Below, piece by piece: positions 55,498 through 64,000 of a stretch of 64,000 nt of DNA. The position numbers and the translations under genes are program-made. Numbering within the stretch: the first letter of the stretch is position 1; the number at the start of each line of letters is the position of its first letter. The DNA comes from Gracilaria gracilis (taxonomy: Eukaryota > Rhodophyta > Florideophyceae > Gracilariales > Gracilariaceae), in assembly GCA_030374805.1 (NCBI GenBank), contig JARGSG010000250.1:1-64000 (forward strand), given 5' to 3'. A model generated the notes under the pieces. That model was not told where the DNA came from, did no database searches, and worked only from the letters and a program-made list of their open reading frames with translations.

Positions 55498-57862
55498 ATG
55501 ACCCCGTCAACAGACCCTCGTCGTACAGTAGGTAACAAAGTCCACAGTCGGGCCCGCCTTGTAGTTTGTGAGTCGGAAAGACGATGCTACTTTAGATCTC
55601 TTTGGAAGACGAAAACTGTTCCCGGAACAGTGACAAAAGTTGACATTCGACCGGTCAACGGCCGAAACTGTACATTTCTCACTATTCGGTTTGACCTCCC
55701 GAACCGCCAAAAAGAGTGTACTCTTCCTCTTTGCAGTGTAAAGGTTGGTGATGGTCTCCTTAACAGTCCACAAACTGATAATGTTGACACAGCAGTTGTA
55801 CAACCGTTACCGGCCCAAAATGTTGACAATCAGCCGAATGAAGGAGCACAAGTGCAAAATTTGCAGGAGGCGGATCCCGTATCACCAGCACCCCCTTCCG
55901 ACCAGTCAGTGATTGTGTATGGTCGTGCGTGGAACACGGAGGCAAGTTGTAGCCCTATCAATGGATGCATGCAATTGCAGCGGTGGAAGGTTATTGGCCC
56001 AGCCGGAGATTTTATCTCACCACGTCATTGCCCGAGTACGATGAAATTCATTGACTACTTTCTATGGATGTTCCCCATTGGACATCTGGAGACTATTGTG
56101 GAGAAGGCGAACAAGAACTTGGAAAATGATGGCGCCTCTTCGACGAGTAGTGGAGAGCTTTTAAGGTTCTTTGGCGTGATGGTTTTAATAAGCAGGCTGG
56201 AGTTTTCCAATAGAAGAGATATTTGGGGTTCAAAAACAGCATCCAGGTTTATGTCTCAGCCTGTGATTTGTGAAGCAATGTCACGAAATAGGTTTGAAAC
56301 TCCAAGGCGTTGTACTTGTTTCAGTGGTAACGCTGCTCAAGAGGATTATGGCACGGCTCGCTGGAATTTAGTCACTGATTTCGTGAAAGCCATTAATGAT
56401 CACCGCCGTTCTTTCATGGCACCTTCAAACGCTTTATGCGTCGATGAGAGTATGTCACGCTGGCATGGTCTTGGGGGAGACTGGATTGATATAGGGCTCC
56501 CACATTATACCGCGCTAGATCGAAAACCAGAAAACGGTTTGGAAATGAAAACCGTTTGCTGCGGAAGAAGTGGTATCATGCTAAATATTGAGCCTAATAT
56601 GGGATCTCAAGCCCCTGATCCGGATTTTGATACAGAACATACTCATGGCACTGCGATTTTACTTCGATTAATCCAGCCGTGGTTTGGGTCTGGACGCCAT
56701 GTCTGTGCAGATTTTTTTTTTGCATCTGTGAAAACAGCTGATGCTCTTTTGGAAAAAGGACTGCGCTTTACTGGGGTTATCAAGAATGTAACGCGTCAAT
56801 ATCCTATGAAGCATTTATCAGAGAAGAATTTAGAGAATCGTGGAGATTTTGTTTCAATGGTTTCGAATTGGAACGGTTTGAATACGGATCTAATGGCGGT
56901 AATGTGGCCACACCCTACGAACAGCAAATCTGGCCGAAATATGGCCATCTAGGTCGAAAACCTGTGAAAACGTGTGACTAGGTACACTGAACACTTTTGA
57001 TCATTTACACGTGTACAATTAGGCCATATTTGGGCCACGTTTCGGTCGTATTTCGGCGATACGAAGAAAAGTAAAAGTTGTTTATCTTAGCTCGTTACAC
57101 GTCCTCACAAGTTTTCGAGCTAAATGGCCATATTTGGGCCACATTTTCGGCCATATTTCGGCCAGATTTGCTGTTTGAAGGGGTGGGTCGATAGGGAAAG
57201 AAGGTATTTTATATCAACATGCAACACTGTGAACCCTGGAGACCCAATTATCCGACAGAGATGGAGACGACAGGGAAATGTTTCAAGGAAAGATGAGCTT
57301 GAAGTACCGATACCAGAGGTTTGTGAGGAATACTACAAAACGTGTTCAATGATTGACAGGCACAACAGATGCCGCCAAGATGAATTAAAACTGGAGAAGA
57401 AAATCGAGGTCAAGGATTGGTCGTTCCGTGTGAGTTCATCTTTATTATCCATTTGCATGGTTGATGCGTGGATGCTATACAAGGCTGGTAATGGTATGCG
57501 AAAGTTATTATCTCCATATAACTTCTAAGCTGGCTGACCAGCTTATCACTAATACGTGGGACCGGACCGCTTTGAGGACTCGAGATGAAGAACAAATGGA
57601 AATAGAAGATGATCTTCGAAAACCTGCAGGAACTGGTGTGCATCTTTTGCAGACTAACCGCAAGAGAAAAACTAAGGATGGAATGATTACGAAGTCTTCA
57701 TATCAAGGACGATGCAAAGGGTGCAAAGGGAATATGAAGTCTAAGTTTTTATGTTCTGAATGCTATACATTTTTGAAATCTGAAGTGTATTTATGTCACA
57801 CTGGTACCGGAAGGGACTGCTTTAAGAACCTTATTGAGTTACGTCACGGTGTTAAAAAGTAA
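55498..57862 (+). pseudogene. PiggyBac-superfamily transposase of the CTAG element, interrupted by a MITE
   Basis: Start ATG 55498. The N-terminus (VPGTVTKVDIRPVNGRNCTF, PNRQKECTLPLCSVKVGDG) looks like a small Tudor/SH3-like domain. Then come the DDE_Tnp_1_7 core: IDYFLWMFPIGHLETIVEKA, GELLRFFGVMVLISRLEFSN, ALCVDESMSRWHGLGG (first Asp), GSGRHVCADFFFASVKTADA (second), and after a MITE at 56931-57174 KGWVDRERRYF, YYKTCSMIDRHNRCRQDEL (third). The tail is Cys-rich (CKGCKGNMKSKFLCSEC, YLCHTGTGRDCF), like the PiggyBac C-terminal finger. A frameshift near 57520 is shared with the second copy at the window's right edge. The family is clear although the target site differs from TTAA. Confidence 0.85.
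56931..57174. mobile_element. 244-bp MITE inside the transposase gene
   Basis: Near-perfect terminal inverted repeats ACAGCAAATCTGGCCGAAAT and its inverse. Internal repeats of GGCCATATTTGGGCCAC occur near both ends. Removing it restores the transposase frame (PHPT then KGWVDRE), which shows it is a later insertion. Flanks share only GA or GAA, so the target duplication is short or eroded. Confidence 0.82.
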
Positions 57863-58145
57863 TTGGAGCACATCTGCTGTCAACAACAATGTCAACATAG
57901 AAGTAAACAAGCGCTGATATTGAATAAAAACACATAAAGAATCACATTATCAACAAGAGTTCATTAGCCTTAAGCCCCCTACTAATTCAATCCGCGTTAT
58001 AGAACATGCCAGATAATGTGTACACTCTGACGAAACTGCCCCTTTAACAGATGTCACCTTGTTATGTCTGTTGTTCAAGTGAGTGTTTAAAACGTTCTTA
58101 GTGTAAACATATTACTAGAATTAGTCGAGCTCCATAAGGAGTTTT

Positions 58146-58235
58146 TGAGTTTTAATAAACTCAGCGAGGTTTGAACTCACGTTTAATTTGCTCACATAGA
58201 ACATCTTATCCACTGAGCTGTGATTACTGGCCGTT
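58146..58235 (-). ncRNA. tRNA-like segment inside the CTAG element
   Basis: On the minus strand there is an A-box-like AGCTCAGTGGATAAG and, 42 bp on, a B-box-like GAGTTCAAACCTCG. The T-arm pairs GTGAG with CTCGC. The anticodon arm is poor and the acceptor stem does not pair, so this is not a working tRNA. It looks like a tRNA-derived head of a SINE or a degenerate tRNA gene. The second element copy has it at about 63224-63300 (plus strand). Confidence 0.4.
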
Positions 58236-58569
58236 TGCCCTACAGACTACTACTTAAACGACTGTTCAAGGACTTTTCAAATTTTGAAATTTGAAGAGTC
58301 CGCATTATAGGTCCGGAATGTAATTTTTTGGTTTGTTTTACTCTCTCAATGGGCTTACCTCATATGAGGTCAACGCGTTGGTCTGATAGACACTAGAGAG
58401 GTGCTTTAGAGACTCTGAACTGGTTTACATCTATTGTTATAAAGTGTTTTATTTTGACCTGATATGAGGTCAATTGACCTCATATGAGGTCAGTTGCCAA
58501 ATAGACACTGGTGGCACATTGAATGCATATGGTACTGTGAATGTGCGCGCCATTTTTTGTAGTCGTTTG

Positions 58570-59740
58570 TATATTTTTGCATTGCTTTATGTACAGTTCT
58601 TTATAGATCGTAGCTCTAATAAGACACCAATCTGGTTGAAACTGTTTGACAGTACTACAGTATTGGTTCTATTGTGGTAGAGCCGTATATTAGAATTACA
58701 GCTCGTTTGGAAGTTGCCGTTCTCTTAAAAAGGACCCCGTGCATATATTTTTGAAGACTACTGTACTCTTCGTGCATTTGGTATGGTTTCATTGGGTGAA
58801 TTGTTGCGCATCATCATGATGACGAACAAGGGGTTCTATGCAATGCGGTCGGTGACGGTCTTGGTTCCAGAAGGTGAAACCCGCGGTGATTGTGACGAGA
58901 CGCTAGGTGAGCTCACTGTGGCTGGGTGAGGCTCACCTTGCGTCGATCCGGGCGCACCGACGACGGGTGAAATGGGACTTCTTCATCCGGAATCACCCTG
59001 AAATTTTGGAGACGAAAAACCCTCACCCAGCTGGGAATAGCGAGAAATTTGGTATAATAGAAAAGCAGAACAACCAATATATAGGTAGTTAAAGCACTTC
59101 CAACAGGTTAAAAGAACTAAAGTGAGCCAAAAATTTTAAACCGACAAGGTATCAACATTCAAGAACTTTGTGTTTTGTCGACATTTTTTCCAAGCTATCA
59201 GTGCTTACTGTATGATGACGATACTATAACGGAAATATAATAACATCATGGAAAGTAGTCTCCGCACAGTTCTACAAAGTAGTTATCTTCTATCAAAGCG
59301 TACAACTATGAGCTTACTAACTGGGCAGATATAGACGAATGAAGTTGTTGACAAGAAAGTATTCTTCCATATGCACTTATACTCTTCTTCCTGAGACGGG
59401 CAGAAAAGAAGATAAAGCTTTCTGGAAAACTACAAATTAGCTCGATTTAACAGAACAGTGCATTTTTCACTTCAAAATAACAACTATACGTCTCGCTCTT
59501 CGCTCAAACTTTTTATAGTTTTTTGCCTTGCTCTAAGAGACGATTCAATTTATTCGTTTACTTTGACCAAACCGGTCCCCTGTTCTTTGTAACAGACAGT
59601 TTATAATCTATGACTGCCCACTTTGAGTTGCAAACCATAGTTGGGGTTTTTTGAAATAAATTGAACATACGCAAGTTACCTTACCTACAACTTACAATTT
59701 TTGTGCAGTGATTTGGGCAACAATGTACCACGCGCTCTAC
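58570..59740. other. No gene recognised; AT-rich spacer between transposons
   Basis: Contains a short GC-rich block (58850-59030) with GGTGAGGCTCACC-like complementary segments, otherwise AT-rich with no open frame of note. Confidence 0.45.
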
Positions 59741-60084
59741 CCCTTTTGGGACTAAAAATTCTTATGTCCAGTGAGATAGACATAAGAATCCACCAATCAG
59801 GTTACGTGCAAAGACGCAACCGGGTGGTTCAAAACGAGCTAATTCTTGATTGAAACGCACGTTTTCGTTCGAGCGTTCCAATCATTTCACGAGGTGCACT
59901 TTAGACGTTTTTCAAGCACCCTACAGCAGAGGATCTGAACGCGCTCAAGATTCCTTCCCAGTACCGCCGCGAAGATTGACGTCCCACATTTCTTGTGGCT
60001 TTCTCAACGTGCTTCATGGAGGCCAGCGGTACACTCAATGAATGAAACAAAGCCGCGTACCATTCGCACGAAGATGTGGCAAGC

Positions 60085-60573
60085 ATGGATATCGAGTGTA
60101 ACATGTCCACGGAAGACAATGCACGAATTGCAGATATGCGAACTACAACTACCAATTTTACTCCCACTAACTTTGGTATCAATAATCATCAAACAAACCA
60201 CGGAAACCAAGGTTACTGCATTACGTCCAGTGTCACTGAGCGCGCTGCTCTCGAAACAAAGTGTGTGCGTCTGCCTTGATTAACCGCTGCCAATGAAGAT
60301 GTGGATTGTCCCAAATGCGGTGGAACCCCCTTTTACTGGCTGCAGCTGGCAGTTTCAGTAGTGCAGAAGACTAGTATCGAGTATGCTGTGCTGGCTAAGC
60401 CAAGCATGAACAATAATGCGGCCCGTAAAACGGCCTACAAGGCTTATGTCTATGAGCGGTATGGATTTTTAGACGCTCATAACAGAGTACAACTTCCGCA
60501 ATGCGTTCTGGGGGGCATTCGAGCACTATGGCCTGATGAAATGGGCGCGCACATGGGATTCAAGAAAGACTAA
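60085..60573 (+). pseudogene. Conserved small Cys-containing accessory protein (PiggyBac element 2), one in-frame stop
   Basis: Start ATG 60085 (MDIECNMSTEDNARIADMRT). The frame is open except for TGA at 60277-60279 and ends at 60573 (162 codons). The conserved C-terminal half, CPKCGGTPFYWLQLAVSVVQ, NNNAARKTAYKAYVYERYGF, NRVQLPQC and WPDEMGAHMGFKKD, aligns with the gene at 6622-7104. The first half is variable and polar. The two Cys-x2-Cys residues and the AYKxYxxERYGFL block are the strongest shared features. It ends 43 bp from the transposase end. Confidence 0.68.
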
Positions 60574-60616
60574 GTTTATTTCTTATGTATTAGTTTGGCG
60601 GTTGCGAGCGTTTCAG

Positions 60617-62745
60617 TTACCTGATTGCATCTTCTTCGATGAGCGTTGGAGGATAACAGTGTCTCAGCCGATACAAGTGATTTATAGACATCAGGCCGAG
60701 CTTTTTCAGAGCTTCTTTGTCGTGGTAAAAGGCGAAACAGTTGACGTGGAAACCCTTTTTGCTCAAAGTACACGAAAACATGGTGTACTTTCCTCGCCCA
60801 TTTGGCGCAGATAGACTGCAAAGAACACAATGAACGCTCTTCGTCTCCTTTGTTTCGAGCAAAATATGTGTTTCACCCCACCTCTGTATTACGCTCTGTG
60901 GTTCTGTGTTGGCATTTGGAGTAACTACGGGGGCCAGAGTGGCGCGCCTCTGTTTGTATTCAAAAATTTCAGCAACCAGCTGTTCTATAATCCGTTGCTT
61001 CATCTGTAGCACGTCAATGATAGTATCTTCTTTCTTCGATATGGCGTTGAGCAATGCCTGAGCATTTATAATACTAGCATCAAGAATAAATGTCAACAAG
61101 CTCATTGTGACCCGCTTTTCCTTACGCAATGTGGCCGAGGTTGACTGCAACTGGTCGAAGCGATCGACACCATTCATGAAGAGGTTATAAGCTACAGTGA
61201 CTGCCGGCACCTGTAGAGTGGATCGGGTCATTGACTCCTCTTTTGTCCATCGCTCCAATGGAGCGAGACCATGGATACACTTTACAGCGTGAGCGTCAGG
61301 CTTTTGAATGAGTGCGGATGGTGTGTCTGCGAGGTTATTTGTATAGAATGACACCACTGTGCGGTCCTTGAATACAACAAAACCAGTGTTCTTCGCGACA
61401 GTTACTGCAGCATTCAAGGTAATGCTCTTCTCCAGAACCTGCACCAGAAACCACTCTCCTCTCCTTGCATGCTGTAGACTAGAAATTGCCTCTTTCAGTG
61501 CTGGGCGATTGATGCCGTCAATATTGCTGAACCGAACGGTTCCAAGAATTCTGCACTCCCCATCGGAAAGAATGTGTATTTGGCGCGCTAGCATATGTCT
61601 TGTGTAGAAATTATCCATCACAATCAAACTTTCCTCTCCCGGGGTTAGATGCAGCTTCGTTTGGTGCTCGAGTTGGGTGCACGACAAAGCGGATGACGAT
61701 GAATTTTTTACTAGACTTTCATCTACTTTGCGATCCGCTGCACCACGTAAATCCCTAAAGATCTTTATGTAGCGTTGGACGGGACTCTTGCGTGACGTGT
61801 TACCAGAGCCATTATCTTGCAGGCTGTGCAAGTATGCGTGCGACCATCCAACGAAAGCGTAGAATCGAATTTCGAAACGCACAGGTTTCGATTTCATATA
61901 AGACCTAGCACGAGTGCGGCCTTTGCATCTAACCGTGTTTTCATCCAAGGTGCTCACACCTACTGGAACGGCCAGCGTTGCTGCGTTTCTAACGTAGTGC
62001 TCCAGCACTTTCCGACTGTGCCACAGTGGGCCAGAAAGCGCTACATCAGGTTCGTATTCCGGATATATACGGAGTGCCGCACGAATTGCCAGAAAGGCAT
62101 CCCTTCCCATAACCTTTTTAAAGAAAGGAATTCCCAAAAGGTCTGACGTGCACCAGTAATACTTCAAATGATTCAGTCTGTGGATTGATGTAGCAAGCTC
62201 GAGACCCAAATACGCCTTGAATTCATCCATATGGAGCGGGTTTGTGCGTTTTTCTCGCTTTCTGAACTTCTTACTGGTCCAAAACGCAAGCAGTTGAGGA
62301 AAGAACTATTCATGAATAACAGAAACAGACCGAGTTCCGTCTTGGGCGCGTAGGATCTTTTGATCAATGCATCTTTTGCTAGATGGAGGCCACTTCGTGT
62401 TCGCCGTTTCAGACAGTAAGGCACTTTCTGGTATATTTATTTTTTTTTGAAAGAACCTAGCGCAGTGACAATGAATTTCTCTGAGTCCATTTCGTCGAGG
62501 AAGGGCTGTGCCACGTTCTCAAGATTACACTCCAGATCATTGGAAAGCGTGGGAATATCGCGTGTAGAACGTACGACATTTGGAGGAAGTGTAGATCCGG
62601 CCATATCTTTTAGCTCGCAAACCACCACAGGAAGCTGATTGGGACATTGTGTGAATGCGAACTGGTTATTGAAATTGGCGGTTATCTGGTCGCTTCGGAA
62701 ACTGCACACGTCAATTTTGGCGCTCTCCGAGCACGCAAGCAACAC
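60617..62745 (-). pseudogene. PiggyBac transposase (element 2), long core intact, N-terminus frameshifted
   Basis: A 537-codon frame from 62230 to 60617 carries the whole catalytic core and C-terminal finger: GIPFFKKVMGRDAFLAIRAA, STLDENTVRCKG, MKSKPVRFEIRFYAFVGWSH, SLIVMDNFYTRHMLARQ, APLERWTKEE, NGVDRFDQLQ and the Cys/His tail CVLCSLSAPNGRG...SCTLSKKGFHVNC. The N-terminal acidic part (62745-62437, NLECNLENVAQPFLDEMDSE) and the next block (GLHLAKDALIKRSY) lie in other frames, with shifts near 62436 (a T run) and near 62290. It aligns throughout with element 1 and is its better-preserved relative. Confidence 0.9.
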
Positions 62746-63037
62746 AAATTCCCGGTTGGAGATTGTGCTGTCGTACGTAATGCAATCAGCATGATAAACG
62801 TAAATGTGTATGCTACGAACGATTTGTTGGCAAACAATTTGTACTGGTGGAAGTTAGGTAACGTAAGAGCCGCAGTTATTGGTTCTCTGCGAAACTGATT
62901 GATATTGCAGCCAATAACAAACACTTTGCTTATGTCTATTGAGATAGACATAAGCAAAGCAAACAAGTGGCACACTGACAACGAATAGTTTTCGCTCTGT
63001 GCCCAATCATGTTTGTCGCTTATGTCTATCTCACTAG

Positions 63038-64000
63038 TGTCTATCGGACCAACGCGATGACCTCATATGAGTTCAAAATGACCTCATATGAGGTCAGCCC
63101 GTTGGGAGAGTAAAATAAATCAAAAAATTACATTCCGGACCTATAATGCGGACTCTTCAAATTTCAAAATTTGAAAAGTCCTTGAACAGTCGTTTAAGTA
63201 GTAGTCTGTAGGGCAAACGGCCAGTAATCACAGCTCAGTGGATAAGATGTTCTATGTGAGCAAATTAAACGTGAGTTCAAACCTCGCTGAGTTTATTAAA
63301 ACTCAAAAACTCCTTATGGAGCTCGACTAATTCTAGTAATATGTTTACACTAAGAACGTTTTAAACACTCACTTGAACAACAGACATAACAAGGTGACAT
63401 CTGTTAAAGGGGCAGTTTCGTCAGAGTGTACACATTATCTGGCATGTTCTATAACGCGGATTGAATTAGTAGGGGGCTTAAGGCTAATGAACTCTTGTTG
63501 ATAATGTGATTCTTTATGTGTTTTTATTCAATATCAGCGCTTGTTTACTTCTATGTTGACATTGTTGTTGACAGCAGATGTGCTCCAATTACTTTTTAAA
63601 CACCGTGACGTAACTCAATAAGGTTCTTAAAGCAGTCCCTTCCGGTACCAGTGTGACATAAATACACTTCAGATTTCAAAAATGTATAGCATTCAGAACA
63701 TAAAAACTTAGACTTCATATTCCCTTTGCACCCTTTGCATCGTCCTTGATATGAAGACTTCGTAATCATTCCATCCTTAGTTTTTCTCTTGCGGTTAGTC
63801 TGCAAAAGATGCACACCAGTTTCCTGCAGGTTTTCGAAGATCATCTTCTATTTCCATTTGTTCTTCATCTCGAGTCCTCAAAGCGGTCCGGTCCCACGTA
63901 TTAGTGATAAGCTGGTCAGCCAGCTTAGAAGTTATATGGAGATAATAACTTTCGCATACCATTACCAGCCTTGTATAGGCATCCACGCATCAACCATGCA
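63038..64000 (-). mobile_element. Second copy of the PiggyBac-type CTAG element, running out of the window
   Basis: Starts after CTAG (63034-63037) with TGTCTATCGGACCAACGCG, then two CATATG-centred palindromes. It matches 57480-58392 in inverted orientation with only scattered differences (about 98% identical by eye), including the Cys-rich transposase tail (minus strand, 63596-63860) and the tRNA-like segment. Small indels differ from the first copy. The rest lies right of the window. Confidence 0.88.

Larger units (their letters stand above)
55294..58392 (+). mobile_element. Autonomous-type CTAG element with PiggyBac-superfamily transposase (3.1 kb)
   Basis: Flanked by CTAG on both sides (55290-55293 and 58393-58396). 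Ends TGTCTATTTGACAACTGACC and, inverted, TGTCTATCAGACCAACGCG, with one imperfect CATATG-centred palindrome inside each. The related 1-kb element at 3367-4394 has a single CTAG at the corresponding position, so it gives the empty site and the duplication can be read directly. The element contains one broken transposase gene, a 244-bp MITE and a tRNA-like segment. Confidence 0.85.
54383..58507. mobile_element. CTAG-type non-autonomous element (about 1.0 kb without its insertion)
   Basis: Ends TGTCTATTTGAC and, inverted, TGTCTATTTGGC. Flanks ATAG (54379-54382) and CTGG (58508-58511) are each one base from CTAG. The 18-bp palindrome TGACCTCATATGAGGTCA lies inside both ends (54403-54420, 58455-58472 with a mismatch, 58475-58492). 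The interior is homologous to the 1028-bp element at 3367-4394 in opposite orientation. It is split at a CTAG by the autonomous element 55294-58392. Confidence 0.8.
53072..58569 (-). mobile_element. Tc1/mariner element carrying nested insertions
   Basis: The left end CAGTGGTCGTCAAAAATATA follows TA (53070-53071). The transposase is on the minus strand. A CTAG-type element of 4.1 kb (with its own insertion) splits the region upstream of the transposase. Beyond it, at 58509-58569, the sequence ends CAAACGACTACAAAAAATGG on the minus strand beside TA (58570-58571), a diverged partner of the left end. Without the insertion the element would be about 1.4 kb, normal for Tc1. The right end is a weaker call than the left. 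Confidence 0.65.
59741..63037 (-). mobile_element. PiggyBac element 2 (3.3 kb visible), right end interrupted
   Basis: The left end CCCTTTTGGGACTAAAAATT and the inner palindrome CTTATGTCCAGTGAGATAGA resemble element 1. At the right, palindromes GCTTATGTCTATTGAGATAG (about 62930) and CGCTTATGTCTATCTCA (63016-63032) mark the other end, the last one broken by insertion of a CTAG element at 63034-63037. Genes: transposase (minus) and convergent small Cys gene (plus), as in element 1 but reversed. The TTAA flank at the left is no longer intact (CTAC). Confidence 0.8.

Noticed and set aside
58146-58235. Functional tRNA gene
   Set aside because: The acceptor stem does not pair and the anticodon arm is poor; only the A and B boxes and T-arm are tRNA-like.

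Overview
The window looks like transposon-rich nuclear DNA from a eukaryote. The host genes are compact and show no obvious introns, and the mobile DNA is of eukaryotic type (PiggyBac, pogo/DDE_1, Tc1/mariner, CACTA/Plavaka-like, LINE, Ty3/gypsy). A red alga or a similar protist would fit, but nothing here proves the taxon. Only the WD40 gene at the left edge looks like a resident host gene. Almost everything else is mobile DNA, much of it nested.

Layout: 1-1415 is a WD40 propeller gene cut by the window edge. 1771-2570 is a LINE remnant (RNase H and C-terminal part). 3111-8380 is a PiggyBac element with TTAA target duplications, holding a 1-kb CTAG-flanked element. 8535-11078 is a pogo-like element. 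11994-13612 is a 1.6-kb palindrome whose arms end exactly at LTR ends. 13231-51802 is an old, broken Ty3/gypsy retrotransposon. Its gag is split by a 28-kb composite (15593-43960) of at least three copies of a multi-gene CACTA/Plavaka-like DNA transposon. 53072-58569 is a Tc1/mariner element into which a 1-kb CTAG element inserted, and into that a 3.1-kb CTAG element with its own PiggyBac-superfamily transposase. 59741-63037 is a second PiggyBac element, interrupted at its right end by another CTAG element that runs out of the window.

The most interesting system is the multi-gene transposon. Pooling its copies, the gene order from the left end is: coiled-coil protein, ketopantoate-reductase-like enzyme, 2-oxoglutarate dioxygenase-like protein, ParB-like protein, an array of exactly 72-bp palindromes, an unknown protein, a DPPY-type DNA methyltransferase, a SET-domain-like protein, a coiled-coil protein, and a DDE transposase. 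This is a DNA-modification and chromatin gene set combined with a ParB-like protein and palindromic sites beside its gene. Every copy here is damaged by in-frame stops and frameshifts, so the set is read by comparing copies.

A second theme is a PiggyBac-superfamily lineage that appears to target CTAG rather than TTAA. A filled and an empty site for the same target are both present in the window. The two TTAA-type PiggyBac elements share an unrecognised small Cys-containing gene that converges on the transposase.
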